Counted from the stretch's first letter, positions 21,367-29,309 are shown. The stretch is DNA of 30,526 nucleotides from Bacillota bacterium (GCA_023457325.1 JAEWLX010000053.1:1-30526), one strand, 5' to 3'. Translations and numbers: made by a program. Notes: generated by a model from the letters alone, not told the origin.

Positions 21367-22668
21367 ATGGCATGGACTATCGCCTTGTCGCTTCTTACTT
21401 GTCTGATAATGATTGGGGCTTCACTCTTTAAACCCGACATCAAAGTTCGGAAATTAAGTATTAATACTTATTGGCTCATTCCTCTTATTGGCGCATCTTT
21501 TTTGCTGGCTTCAGGGTTGATTTCTTTTCCTGAAATCTTCTCCGGTTTGACAGCCAACAGTGCGATAAATCCTTTAAAAATTCTAGCTCTTTTCTTGTCG
21601 ATGACGATGATGTCGGTCTTTTTAGATGAAGTCGGATTTTTTCGCTTTCTGGCATCAGTCGCTTTAAAAAGGGCTAAGTCGAGTCAAATGACAATGTTTA
21701 TTACTCTATATCTTCTCGTTTCAGTTTTGACGATGTTCACGAGTAATGACATCATCATATTGACCTTTACGCCTTTCATTTGCTACTTTGCCAAGCGAGC
21801 CAAAATTGATCCACTACCATATCTCTTTGCAAGTTTCGTGGCGGCCAATACTTGGAGCATGATGTTCATAATTGGAAATCCAACAAACATTTATCTAGCA
21901 TCAAGTCATAACATTGGTTTCATCGACTATGTAAAAGTAATGTACCTTCCAACCATTCTTGCTGGCGTTGTTTCTTTTTTTGTTCTAATTATGATTTTCA
22001 AAAAGAAACTATTATTGCCGATTCAAGAAGAAGTTGAAGATATAAAAATTGGCAATCGCTTTCTACTAACAATTGGACTTTTTTCCTTGGGAGCTTGTAC
22101 GGTTTTTCTTACCATCGCTAACTATATTGGGTTCGAAATGTATTTAATTACTCTGATTTTTGCTGCCTTTTTGCTGATTACTACCCTGATCTACAGGGTT
22201 TTCAAAAAAGAAAAATCCATCGAAATCGTGAACACAGTTCGCCGTTTGCCTTGGGATTTGATTCCTTTTATTATTGCAATGTTCGTCATCGTATTAGCTT
22301 TAAATAAGCACGGGGTTACTTCTTTGATTGCTAACCTTTTTGGTGATTCGCTACCCATTGTCAAATATGGTCTTTCTTCATTTTTATTATCTAACTTGAT
22401 TAACAACATCCCGATGAGCGTTTTATTCTCATCGGTCACCTCATATAGTAATAACATGGTAGCGACACCAGCCGTTTATGCTTCGATAATCGGTAGCAAT
22501 CTTGGTGCTTTTTTAACACCAATCGGTGCGTTAGCCGGCATGATGTGGATGGGATTATTAAAAAGTCATCAAGTGAAATTTTCTTTTATCAAGTTTTTTC
22601 TTTATGGCGCCGCGCCATCAATCATTGCTTTAGGTGCTGCTCTGATTGGTTTGTTTATAACAATATAA
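21367..22668 (+). CDS. ArsB/SLC13-type ion transporter superfamily permease
   Basis: 433 residues with 10-12 membrane helices and two topologically matching halves. The first half has TSNDIIILTFTPFICYFAKRA and FIIGNPTNIYLASS; the second has NLINNIPMSVLFSS and IIGSNLGAFLTPIGALAGMMW. These N-D/G-N-P-T and N-N-x-P-M/G-S-N-x-G motifs are those of the ion transporter superfamily (ArsB, NhaD, CitM, SLC13). No ars genes are nearby, so arsenite export is not assumed; an organic or inorganic anion or Na+/H+ exchange is possible. A GGGT Shine-Dalgarno-like site lies 6 nt before the ATG. It is convergent with the P-loop kinase pair at a 3-nt gap. Confidence 0.85.
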   Translation: MAWTIALSLLTCLIMIGASLFKPDIKVRKLSINTYWLIPLIGASFLLASGLISFPEIFSGLTANSAINPLKILALFLSMTMMSVFLDEVGFFRFLASVALKRAKSSQMTMFITLYLLVSVLTMFTSNDIIILTFTPFICYFAKRAKIDPLPYLFASFVAANTWSMMFIIGNPTNIYLASSHNIGFIDYVKVMYLPTILAGVVSFFVLIMIFKKKLLLPIQEEVEDIKIGNRFLLTIGLFSLGACTVFLTIANYIGFEMYLITLIFAAFLLITTLIYRVFKKEKSIEIVNTVRRLPWDLIPFIIAMFVIVLALNKHGVTSLIANLFGDSLPIVKYGLSSFLLSNLINNIPMSVLFSSVTSYSNNMVATPAVYASIIGSNLGAFLTPIGALAGMMWMGLLKSHQVKFSFIKFFLYGAAPSIIALGAALIGLFITI

Positions 22669-22671
22669 AAT

Positions 22672-23133
22672 CTATTTTCTAATTTTGATAACTTTGTCGT
22701 ACGATTTCATAACTTCGTCGGATGGAACTTCAAACGATTCTTTCATCACGAGCATATCGTTATAAGGAATGGCTAAATGGCGTTTTTCATTCCGTTCAAG
22801 ACATACTTCAAAAGGAATATCAAAATAGACGAGTTCAATGATATCAAAGGTTTGACGAAACATTTTTGCCCAGCGGAGGCGTCTTTCGTTAGCGGTTGCT
22901 GATGAATCAGCAATAACACTATCGCATGTCTTGGCCTTTTCAAATATTAGATTTTCGAAAGTGCTCCAAACAATATCTTCTTTAGAAAAATCATCAACGC
23001 GCCCAAATAATTCCATGCGAATCGCATCGCTAGCGACAATGGCGCTGCGCGGATGATTCAAGACATATTCTTGCGCATAGGTGCTTTTCCCTGAGCCGGG
23101 AATTCCCGATAAAACAATTAGCTTTTTTTCCAT
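22672..23133 (-). CDS. P-loop kinase, polynucleotide-kinase-like (distal copy)
   Basis: 153 residues, a single nucleoside-kinase-like domain: Walker A GIPGSGKST (9-17), an SDAIRMELFG segment, Walker-B-like DSVIADSSA (about 70-78), NERRLRW lid region and IELVYFDIPFEVCLERNEKR. The pattern resembles T4 polynucleotide kinase and related AAA/zeta-toxin-like small kinases; the phosphate acceptor is unknown. It is a paralogue of the gene just upstream, which it overlaps by 16 nt, and no clear Shine-Dalgarno is present, so translation is probably coupled. Confidence 0.78.
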   Translation of the reverse strand: MEKKLIVLSGIPGSGKSTYAQEYVLNHPRSAIVASDAIRMELFGRVDDFSKEDIVWSTFENLIFEKAKTCDSVIADSSATANERRLRWAKMFRQTFDIIELVYFDIPFEVCLERNEKRHLAIPYNDMLVMKESFEVPSDEVMKSYDKVIKIRK

Positions 23134-23603
23134 GTATCTTTGTCTTCTTCTTTGATGACGATTATCGAGTCAAAACTATTATTCACTTCTTCGTTCGGCG
23201 CTTCAAGCAGTTTAAACATTACCGCCATCGGATTTAAGGGGACTTTTCTTTCCCGTGCAATATTTCTTTCCCAACAAACACTGAATGGCATGTCGAGATA
23301 GACTAGTTCTATTTTATGAAAAAAAGAGCGGAAAACGTTATACCATTTCATTCTTAACACATTAGTGAGAGCCGTTGAATCAGCAATAACAATATCATTA
23401 TCGTTGCTGGCTAACTTAATTTGCTTTTCAAACTCTTCCCAAACAAGTGTTTCTTTAGTGCCATCTGTAGTGTCTCCGGTTATCTCGCGACGTATTTCAT
23501 CACTGGAAATAACTTTAACCTTGGGAAGGACGTTTTTAACACCGAAAGCATAAGTTGTTTTGCCCGATCCTGGAATGCCGGACAAGATGATCAGTTTATT
23601 CAT
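23118..23603 (-). CDS. P-loop kinase, polynucleotide-kinase-like (proximal copy)
   Basis: 161 residues, paralogous along its whole length to the next gene: Walker A GIPGSGKTT (8-16), SSDEIRREITGD, DNDIVIADSTA, NVLRMKW, KIELVYLDMPFSVCWERNIARE. Shared residues run from the first strand to the last, so a tandem gene duplication is clear, yet the acceptor-side segments differ (GDTTDGTKET versus GRVDDFSKED), suggesting distinct acceptors or a heterodimer. GAGGA lies 8 nt before the ATG, and a perfect inverted repeat (23617-23632) lies just upstream of it. Confidence 0.78.
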   Translation of the reverse strand: MNKLIILSGIPGSGKTTYAFGVKNVLPKVKVISSDEIRREITGDTTDGTKETLVWEEFEKQIKLASNDNDIVIADSTALTNVLRMKWYNVFRSFFHKIELVYLDMPFSVCWERNIARERKVPLNPMAVMFKLLEAPNEEVNNSFDSIIVIKEEDKDTWKKS

Positions 23604-23616
23604 ATTTACATCCTCG

Positions 23617-23632
23617 CCATCATAAATGATGG
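23617..23632. repeat. Inverted repeat in the leader of the kinase pair
   Basis: CCATCAT-AA-ATGATGG, perfectly self-complementary, immediately upstream of the GAGGA Shine-Dalgarno of the first kinase gene. It may be a regulatory hairpin or operator, or the 3' end of the TVP38 transcript; no T-tract follows. Confidence 0.35.
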
Positions 23633-23688
23633 TCTAAACAATAAATACCTTATCAAATCAATGTTTCATCTACAAGAGTGAAACGAAA

Positions 23689-24405
23689 TTACGCTTGATT
23701 CATCGTATCTTTTTTATTCTTATGTTTATTGACGAAGTGGAATATTATAACGGCAATAACACTAATGAGGGCGGTGCCAAAAAAGACAATTAGCGAAACT
23801 AATAAATTATCCTCAACCAAGTAGTGGCCGACAATGGTCGAAGAAATAATCTTTGGAATACGCGCAACTGTCGAAAGAAGCAAAAACTTCCAAAACTTTA
23901 TTTTCAGAGTGGGCGCCAAGTAAGTGGCGGTATCAACAGGAAGACCAACAATTAAATAGACAACAAAGACACCTAAGGCAATCTTTTTCTCATCTTGGAA
24001 AAATGCGTATTTAGTAAAATAATTCTTTTTGATGAATAAGCGGACAAAGGGGATACCAACCCACTTGGCTAGATAATAGGCAACAGTCGTTCCAGCGATA
24101 ACGCCAAGAAGGGCGATTAAAAGACCAATAAAAGGCCCGTACGCCATTCCTAAAAACAATTCAACTACTTCGCCTGGCAAAAAGGAAATAACCACTTGCG
24201 CAAATTGTATTAAAAAGGCGAGGCCGTAGCCCCACATGCCCATGTCGACCATCTTCGCGCGCAAAGCTTGGCGATTACTAACATCAACAAGCGAATAGAA
24301 AAAATCAAAATAGTAGACAAAAAGACCAATTAGGGTACCGAAAATAACAACGAAAGCAATTACTTTAATAATCGTGGCTGCCTTTTCCGATAAACGCAAT
24401 TTCAT
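23689..24405 (-). CDS. TVP38/TMEM64 (VTT-domain) membrane protein
   Basis: 238 residues from ATG 24405. Several membrane helices surround a VTT/SNARE-associated core: FLPGEVVELFLGMAYGPFIGLLIALLGVIAGTTVAYYLAKWVG, then GLPVDTATYLAPTLKIKFWKFLLLSTVARIPKIISSTIVG. The DedA/TMEM64 superfamily includes phospholipid scramblases or flippases, so a role in lipid movement is plausible. The ATG at 24405 is preferred to an upstream in-frame ATG at 24459 because that would overlap the acyltransferase's end, add a polar non-family stretch, and contain the promoter. An extended -10 lies exactly 6 nt before the ATG with no Shine-Dalgarno. It lies 23 nt after the PlsC-type gene. Confidence 0.83.
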   Translation of the reverse strand: MKLRLSEKAATIIKVIAFVVIFGTLIGLFVYYFDFFYSLVDVSNRQALRAKMVDMGMWGYGLAFLIQFAQVVISFLPGEVVELFLGMAYGPFIGLLIALLGVIAGTTVAYYLAKWVGIPFVRLFIKKNYFTKYAFFQDEKKIALGVFVVYLIVGLPVDTATYLAPTLKIKFWKFLLLSTVARIPKIISSTIVGHYLVEDNLLVSLIVFFGTALISVIAVIIFHFVNKHKNKKDTMNQA

Positions 24406-24411
24406 GGAAAT

Positions 24412-24420
24412 ATTATAGCA
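24412..24420 (-). promoter_or_regulatory. Extended -10 of the TVP38 gene, leaderless arrangement
   Basis: Minus strand TG (24420-24419), one base, TATAAT (24417-24412), then 6 nt to the ATG at 24405. It lies between the acyltransferase stop and the TVP38 start, so TVP38 may have its own promoter inside the operon. Confidence 0.5.
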
Positions 24421-24428
24421 CTCGGTAG

Positions 24429-25271
24429 TCACGAGGATGCTATTTGAGCATCTTGGCACTCTTCGCAGGGAACGATCGTGTCATAAACCATCGGCCTTTG
24501 ATAAAATTCTTCGTATTTTTTAATACAGGCTTTATAGTTTGCTTCGCGCATAGAATCGACATTTTCTTTGACACTTCGATGCGTTTCTGGGTAAATAGGC
24601 GGCATAATATTGACGGTCACAACCCTGCTCTTGATAATCTTTGCCCGTATGCCTTTTGGTTCTGAAAACGTAAGAAAGATGGGGATTATCGGCACATTAG
24701 AAGTCGCGGCAAAATGAAAGGCGCCATTACGAAATGGACGAGGTTTTTCATACATCCACCACTCTGATTCTTCAGGATAAAATAGAATGTAGTTACGTTT
24801 CTTAAGTAATTTGTCGACCGCTTTACGAAGGTTGATCATCGCTCTAAGGTTCGCGCTGAGAGGAAGAGTTCCGCCCGCTCTTAAGCATTTGCCAAAGAAT
24901 CCTTTTTTATTATTAAACTCACCGACAACTATATATAGTCGATGGCCAAATAAGGCACTTCGCACCATGAGGTTGTCAAAGTTATTGACATGATTGCATG
25001 TCACGATTGCAGATTTGACGCCTTTGAGATTCTTACGACCTTTAACTTTCATGCCAAAAGCAATTCGATTAATGAATACTCCGGCGATGATCGCTGCTAA
25101 ACGAATAATAAAATGAAAAAGACAATCCAATACATTTTTACAATTATAAGGATAGTTTTCATCAACGGGGTCATAGCTTTCATCATCGATTGGCTCGACA
25201 TTAAAATGAAAGTCGCCTCGTGCCTCGCATTCCTTAATTCGCTTAATAAGTTCTTCTTTTTGAAGAGCCAT
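24429..25271 (-). CDS. PlsC-type 1-acylglycerol-3-phosphate acyltransferase-like protein
   Basis: 280 residues. The acyltransferase motif H94-x4-D99 (CNHVNNFDN) and the second motif around 165-183 (FYPEESEWW...FRNGAFHFA, replacing the common EGTRS) place it in the PlsC/LPLAT group, which acylates lysophosphatidic acid or other lipid or sugar acceptors at the inner membrane face. A hydrophobic segment at about 49-68 is a probable membrane anchor; the first 45 residues are polar and not part of the core. The EES in place of EGT is an unusual substitution in the phosphate-binding motif and could mean a different acceptor. It starts 2 nt after the glycosyltransferase stop. Confidence 0.82.
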   Translation of the reverse strand: MALQKEELIKRIKECEARGDFHFNVEPIDDESYDPVDENYPYNCKNVLDCLFHFIIRLAAIIAGVFINRIAFGMKVKGRKNLKGVKSAIVTCNHVNNFDNLMVRSALFGHRLYIVVGEFNNKKGFFGKCLRAGGTLPLSANLRAMINLRKAVDKLLKKRNYILFYPEESEWWMYEKPRPFRNGAFHFAATSNVPIIPIFLTFSEPKGIRAKIIKSRVVTVNIMPPIYPETHRSVKENVDSMREANYKACIKKYEEFYQRPMVYDTIVPCEECQDAQIASS

Positions 25272-25273
25272 TA

Positions 25274-26560
25274 CTATTCATCCTTTTTGGCTACATAATT
25301 GATTCGATCGACATTGTCCCACTGCAAATTTCCGGGCGAAGTGAAAATACGAATGAATATCCAAACGAACTCACTGAGAATAAAAGGATTTAAGAAAATG
25401 ACGGCAATCACTTCCCAAAAGGTCATTTTGATAACCTTGCGATCAACAATAAGGGTGAGAATGGTAAACAAGCATAAAACACCATAAACTAGACCAATTG
25501 ATATGAGAGCAATTTTCAGAATCGGCCACGCTAAAGGTTGAAAGAAAAGAGCATAAGCGCCAGCTGCCAACAATCCGACAATACCCAAAACTAAACTTAT
25601 TCCCGCAAAAATATAAACCGGTACAAGAGAATAAAGAAAATCAAAGTTTTTCCAAATAATCTTACCTTCAAAAAATGTCTTTCGAACAATTGCTTTCCGA
25701 TACTTACGATTGCATTGTGTAAAACCAGTTAGCCACCGCATTCGGCGTTTAAAGGATACGCGATGCTCCACTGCTTCTTCGGTATAGACAATTGCGTGTT
25801 GGTAATATAAAGAAGTAAACCCTTTTAAAAGACAATCGACCATCACTTCAAAATCCTCAGTCAAAGTACGATATGGCCAACCTCCTAATTGTTTGATTAC
25901 ATCAGCGCGAACCATCATGCCCGTTCCACACATACTCACAGGAATATTGCGCGAGTTGCGATGTGAATTACCTAGGTCGTCAACCATTGTGTATACCAAA
26001 GAGGTGCAATTGCTCACTAGTGAACGCGATTTGCGGTCTGATGACTCCCAATTTTTAATGTACTTCTTGCCAACAACGATTTGCCGTCCGCTTGCTAAAG
26101 CGTTATTCATTTCTAAGATGAAATCAGGGTGGGCTAAGTTATCGGCGTCAATAATTATAAAAGCATCATATTTAGTTGGGTTTTCTTTTAAAATTGCCTT
26201 AAGAGCTCCGTCAAGAGCTTCTCCCTTGCGGGTTTGGTCTAAAACAATATGAACTGCTGCATTGACTGATTTTTTCGCCATCGCTATCGTCGGATCTAAA
26301 GGATCTTCCACAATTACATGAACATCAAACATCGAACGATCATATGTTTGCTTATTCAATGAATCGAATAAATTTTGAATGGTCTTGCTTTCGTTTTTTG
26401 CAGGTACGAGGATTGCAATGCGATTTTTGATAGCGTTTTGTAAGCGAGGGTGCTTTCGAAAAGCCGCCAAGAAATACCACATCCTTGGTATATATAAAAT
26501 AAGCAACAATAAACAAACTAAAAAATAAATCTTTAATACATTATCTAAAATTATTTCCAT
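25274..26560 (-). CDS. Membrane glycosyltransferase family 2 protein
   Basis: 428 residues. An N-terminal helix (about 8-25) leads to a cytosolic GT-A domain: AILVPAKNES (49-58), DAD (138-140) for the metal and sugar nucleotide, TED (234-236) for the base, and RRMRW (272-276), a Q/R-x-x-R-W-type processive motif. Three or four C-terminal helices (about 310-410) follow. This is the layout of hyaluronan/cellulose-synthase-like or glycolipid glucosyltransferases; donor and acceptor are unknown. It sits in an operon between a MarR regulator (15 nt upstream) and a PlsC-type acyltransferase, favouring a membrane glycolipid or lipid-linked product (inference). Confidence 0.86.
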   Translation of the reverse strand: MEIILDNVLKIYFLVCLLLLILYIPRMWYFLAAFRKHPRLQNAIKNRIAILVPAKNESKTIQNLFDSLNKQTYDRSMFDVHVIVEDPLDPTIAMAKKSVNAAVHIVLDQTRKGEALDGALKAILKENPTKYDAFIIIDADNLAHPDFILEMNNALASGRQIVVGKKYIKNWESSDRKSRSLVSNCTSLVYTMVDDLGNSHRNSRNIPVSMCGTGMMVRADVIKQLGGWPYRTLTEDFEVMVDCLLKGFTSLYYQHAIVYTEEAVEHRVSFKRRMRWLTGFTQCNRKYRKAIVRKTFFEGKIIWKNFDFLYSLVPVYIFAGISLVLGIVGLLAAGAYALFFQPLAWPILKIALISIGLVYGVLCLFTILTLIVDRKVIKMTFWEVIAVIFLNPFILSEFVWIFIRIFTSPGNLQWDNVDRINYVAKKDE

Positions 26561-26575
26561 TTTTTTATCCCTAGA

Positions 26576-26977
26576 TTAACCTAGAATGGCGCTTAATAGC
26601 GCTTCTTGGCCTTCGCCTTGCATCGTTTTTGCCAGTTCGTTGCGAAGATTAGCAAGAACTTCACCAATGAAACGAACAACATCTTTCCCTTTATCGGTCA
26701 AAAATAGTTTATATTTGCGAATGCTGTCGGATGTTTGTCCAACCAGATTTTTTTCTTTAAGTAACTTAATTGCTCTTGTTGTTAAGGCCGCATCATTATC
26801 TGACAAGGTGTTCAATTCTTTAATCCTCAAACTTCCATTATCGGCTAAAAGAAGCAAATAAGTTGCATGCTGTAATGAAATGCCTTGCTTGTTGAGGTTG
26901 CGGTTCATCTCATCTTTTAGATGTTTGATGGTCCGACGATACATAATAAACTTAGAATTCCATTCTTTTGTATTCAT
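26576..26977 (-). CDS. MarR-family transcriptional regulator
   Basis: 133 residues with a winged helix-turn-helix: QGISLQHATYLLLLADNGSLRIKELNTLSDNDAALTTRAIKLLKEKNLV, then the wing DSIRKYKLFLTDKGKDV, and a C-terminal dimerisation helix. Size and layout fit MarR. It heads an operon with the glycosyltransferase and acyltransferase genes, so it probably regulates them and itself. Its promoter's -35 box is one arm of a perfect 6-1-6 palindrome, a typical autoregulatory site for the family. GGGGT lies 7 nt before the ATG. Ligand unknown; a fatty-acid or membrane-stress signal would fit the neighbours but is inference. Confidence 0.83.
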   Translation of the reverse strand: MNTKEWNSKFIMYRRTIKHLKDEMNRNLNKQGISLQHATYLLLLADNGSLRIKELNTLSDNDAALTTRAIKLLKEKNLVGQTSDSIRKYKLFLTDKGKDVVRFIGEVLANLRNELAKTMQGEGQEALLSAILG

Positions 26978-26999
26978 ATTTCTACCCCGTGACTATCGC

Positions 27000-27028
27000 A
27001 TTTTATGATTTTTCATTGACTTAGTCAA
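27000..27028 (-). promoter_or_regulatory. Promoter of the MarR/glycosyltransferase operon
   Basis: Minus strand TTGACT (27028-27023), 17-bp spacer, TAAAAT (27005-27000). Near-consensus, about 22 nt before the ATG. Confidence 0.75.
27016..27028. promoter_or_regulatory. Candidate MarR operator overlapping the -35 box
   Basis: TTGACT-T-AGTCAA, a perfect 6-bp inverted repeat with one central base, exactly covers the -35 box of the MarR gene promoter. Position and symmetry fit autorepression by the adjacent MarR protein. Confidence 0.6.
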
Positions 27029-27061
27029 CGAATTTTCGTCATAGCTAGGAATAGATATAAG

Positions 27062-27081
27062 AAAAAGACACACTGTGTCTT
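27062..27081 (-). terminator. Terminator of the DNA glycosylase gene
   Basis: On the minus strand AAGACAC pairs with GTGTCTT (27081-27065, 3-nt loop), followed by U to 27062, about 27 nt past the glycosylase stop. It separates that gene from the MarR promoter. Confidence 0.75.
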
Positions 27082-27107
27082 ATCTATTCTTGTTTAGTAT
27101 TTATCGA

Positions 27108-27629
27108 TTATTCCAATTCAAGAATATCGGCTATTTCCTTTCGCCAAGCAGCAATTAAATCATCTAATCTTATCTTGGCATTTGCCGGACTGGTCGATGG
27201 CACGCTAGCAACAGGAATGTTAACATTCTGAAAAAAACGCATGTATTCTTGATAAGCTTTTGCCCCGTTACAAATAACTTTTTCAATTTTCGCATTTCGA
27301 AAAATGGTGTGTAAATCTGAAGGTTGGACATTGCTGATTTTGGCATCACTTGAACCATAAATGTGGCAATACCCTATCGAGTCATGAAGGGCAATTCTGT
27401 GTTTTAAGAGCAACTGCTTTTTTTCTTCCCACTGGACATCAACAAGATTCACGCCTAATATGGCGCTCATCACTTTATAAAAGCGGTTATGAGGGTTTGC
27501 ATAATAATAACCATCCGCTACAGCTTTAACCGAAGGAAAACTGCCTAAAATGAGAATTCTTGAATTTTCATCATAAAGCAGAGGAAAGGGGTGACTTAGA
27601 TAGCGCATTGCTGATTTATGAACTGGCAT
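27108..27629 (-). CDS. DNA-deoxyinosine (hypoxanthine) glycosylase-like, UDG superfamily
   Basis: 173 residues from ATG 27629. Motif 1 is ILGSFPSVKAVADGYYYANPHNRFYKVM, matching the HDG/MUG-like branch of the uracil-DNA glycosylase superfamily. ALHDSIGYCHIYGSSDAKI follows, and the C-terminal VPSTSPANA corresponds to motif 2. Related proteins remove deaminated bases such as hypoxanthine from DNA to start base-excision repair. I start at 27629, not at the in-frame ATG at 27683, because the latter lies within the terminator stem of the upstream gene. An extended -10 (TGGTATAAT) lies exactly 6 nt before ATG 27629 with no Shine-Dalgarno, a leaderless layout. Another ATG at 27608 is possible. Confidence 0.83.
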   Translation of the reverse strand: MPVHKSAMRYLSHPFPLLYDENSRILILGSFPSVKAVADGYYYANPHNRFYKVMSAILGVNLVDVQWEEKKQLLLKHRIALHDSIGYCHIYGSSDAKISNVQPSDLHTIFRNAKIEKVICNGAKAYQEYMRFFQNVNIPVASVPSTSPANAKIRLDDLIAAWRKEIADILELE

Positions 27630-27635
27630 ATGAAA

Positions 27636-27644
27636 ATTATACCA
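27636..27644 (-). promoter_or_regulatory. Extended -10 of the DNA glycosylase gene, leaderless arrangement
   Basis: Minus strand TG (27644-27643), one base, TATAAT (27641-27636), then 6 nt to the ATG at 27629. A weak -35 (TTATAA, 27664-27659) lies 17 bp upstream. Confidence 0.55.
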
Positions 27645-27672
27645 ATATACTATATTGATTATAAGAAATTTG

Positions 27673-27693
27673 AAAAACCGCATTTATGCGGTC
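27673..27693 (-). terminator. Terminator of the large secreted-protein gene
   Basis: On the minus strand ACCGCA and TGCGGT pair around UAAA (27692-27677), followed by four more U (27676-27673). It lies 24 nt past the stop of the secreted protein and upstream of the glycosylase promoter. Confidence 0.75.
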
Positions 27694-27716
27694 TTTGATT
27701 TGTTAATGTCAATATA

Positions 27717-29162
27717 TTAGACAATTTCACGAACTAACGGATTAGTATAGGAGACTAGATATCCATCAAGCGGCGTTGCTACCGTGTCTTCGCCTTCACC
27801 GTCGCTATCAATTCCATCACCGTAATTAACGCCGTGAAACTCAATAGATTCGATACAGTACTCTTGGTTGGTGTAGTTGATTTCATCATAAAAAGCTTCA
27901 TCTTCATGATAAATGTGGAAACCATTAATATATAAATCAAATGAATTTTCATTAACGACATAACGGACATTAAATATCGGCAAGTCAATAGCTTCATATG
28001 CTTCTCTTAGAGTTGTCTCGCTGTCTCCGACCACGGTCGCCACATCGGGATCAGCAAATCCCCAATCGTATTCACCGACATTAGCCACGTAATTCGTATA
28101 AAAGCGTCCACGATATGTGTCGGTACGATCCTTAATTCCGCCAATCGGATCATAATTATCATTACCGATGTATGACTGCATATAAGCAATTCTACCAATA
28201 TCAGGCAAGACTTCGTGATTGGCAGTTGCCAAACTTACCCACGGGCAAACATGGAACCAAGCATCAGGATTATAGAAAGTATCGTAGTCAACCATGACCG
28301 TCGTAATTACTTCAAAACGATTACTAGCAAAATTACCTTTTGGTGTATTGTCATAATCTTTCGTTTCTGTAACTTTATCGTATTCATAATTTCTCATACT
28401 AATACCATTCCAGCGATACCATGAGTCAGCATATGTGTGAGTGCCTGTCATGCCGATTGAGTAATTATTCGTGTCAATCGTTGGGCTTGTCATAAACTGA
28501 ACCCCATCTTGTGAAGGTTCATAGCCAAACAAGTTTGCTTTTGAACGAGCACCAGTATAGTGGTTTAAGGTATATGTTCCTTCCCAGTTACCGCGGTAAT
28601 AAAAATCTTTTTCAATTTCCCTTTGACAACTGTAGTAAACCTTCAAATTTTCGATAACGATATCGGTTGTAGAATATGTCATTAATAAGAAGTACCCGCA
28701 TTTGGTGTAATCAGCAGAAGGAAGTCCATCTTCTCCCGAGGGAATCTCATCGGAACTTGTTGGCGTAAAATTTTCAAAAGCCGTTGCCGAATATAAAGCG
28801 TAAAGAGGAGCGTTTCCTCCGCTATAATCTACAGCAACACCTTTTAGACCATTGGCAACCGTAAAGTTCATCAAGATTGCTGGAGTATTTCCGTCTTTCG
28901 CTTTTAAGCGAATAAAGTCCTCTGATGATTGTGTTGATTCGGAAATATAATAAAGCGACATATTCACATTAGGAATGAAACCATTCTTATTGGTATCCTC
29001 GCTTGTCGGGCCGTTGCTCTCGTCAAACTCGCGAAAATAAGTGATTATATCCGCACCAACACGACCGGCTAAACCATTCTTTATAAGAGAATTATAGACG
29101 GCAATTCCGCTTAAGGCTAAAACACAAGCCAAAACTACGGCATATACTTTTTTTCTTTCCAT
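27717..29162 (-). CDS. Large secreted or anchored protein, unknown
   Basis: 481 residues from ATG 29162, not recognised. An N-terminal hydrophobic segment (about 6-24: VYAVVLACVLALSGIAVYNS) is a signal peptide or anchor without a lipobox. The rest is acidic, aromatic- and asparagine-rich, beta-prone. Near the end NSFDLYINGFHIYHE resembles the strand-turn of concanavalin/LamG-type carbohydrate-binding domains, a weak hint only. Four widely spaced cysteines are present. An in-frame TTG two codons upstream was not chosen because AGGAG lies 7 nt before ATG 29162. It has a near-consensus promoter and its own terminator, so it is a single-gene transcript. Probably a cell-surface protein. Confidence 0.7.
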   Translation of the reverse strand: MERKKVYAVVLACVLALSGIAVYNSLIKNGLAGRVGADIITYFREFDESNGPTSEDTNKNGFIPNVNMSLYYISESTQSSEDFIRLKAKDGNTPAILMNFTVANGLKGVAVDYSGGNAPLYALYSATAFENFTPTSSDEIPSGEDGLPSADYTKCGYFLLMTYSTTDIVIENLKVYYSCQREIEKDFYYRGNWEGTYTLNHYTGARSKANLFGYEPSQDGVQFMTSPTIDTNNYSIGMTGTHTYADSWYRWNGISMRNYEYDKVTETKDYDNTPKGNFASNRFEVITTVMVDYDTFYNPDAWFHVCPWVSLATANHEVLPDIGRIAYMQSYIGNDNYDPIGGIKDRTDTYRGRFYTNYVANVGEYDWGFADPDVATVVGDSETTLREAYEAIDLPIFNVRYVVNENSFDLYINGFHIYHEDEAFYDEINYTNQEYCIESIEFHGVNYGDGIDSDGEGEDTVATPLDGYLVSYTNPLVREIV

Positions 29163-29185
29163 TTTCAAACTCCTATTATGTTTTC

Positions 29186-29214
29186 AATATATGGCGAATT
29201 TAAACATATGTCAA
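29186..29214 (-). promoter_or_regulatory. Promoter of the large secreted-protein gene
   Basis: Minus strand TTGACA (29214-29209, perfect consensus), 17-bp spacer, TATATT (29191-29186), about 23 nt before the ATG. One of the best promoter matches in the window, suggesting strong expression. Confidence 0.8.
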
Positions 29215-29309
29215 AAATTTTCTTGATCTAGCGAAATTAGAAGGTGGAGAAAGAAAGCAAAAACTTGTAAATATTTTTTAGTTTGCCAAGATTAAGAGGG
29301 AGGAAAGTT

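Noticed and set aside
22604..22618. GC-rich palindrome (7-1-7) near the end of the permease gene
   Set aside because: It looks like a terminator stem but no T-tract follows on either strand, and it sits in ordinary coding sequence (LYGAAPS), so chance is likely.
21367..22668. Arsenite efflux pump annotation for the permease
   Set aside because: Motifs fit the wider ion transporter superfamily, and there is no arsR, arsC or arsA nearby to support arsenic specificity.
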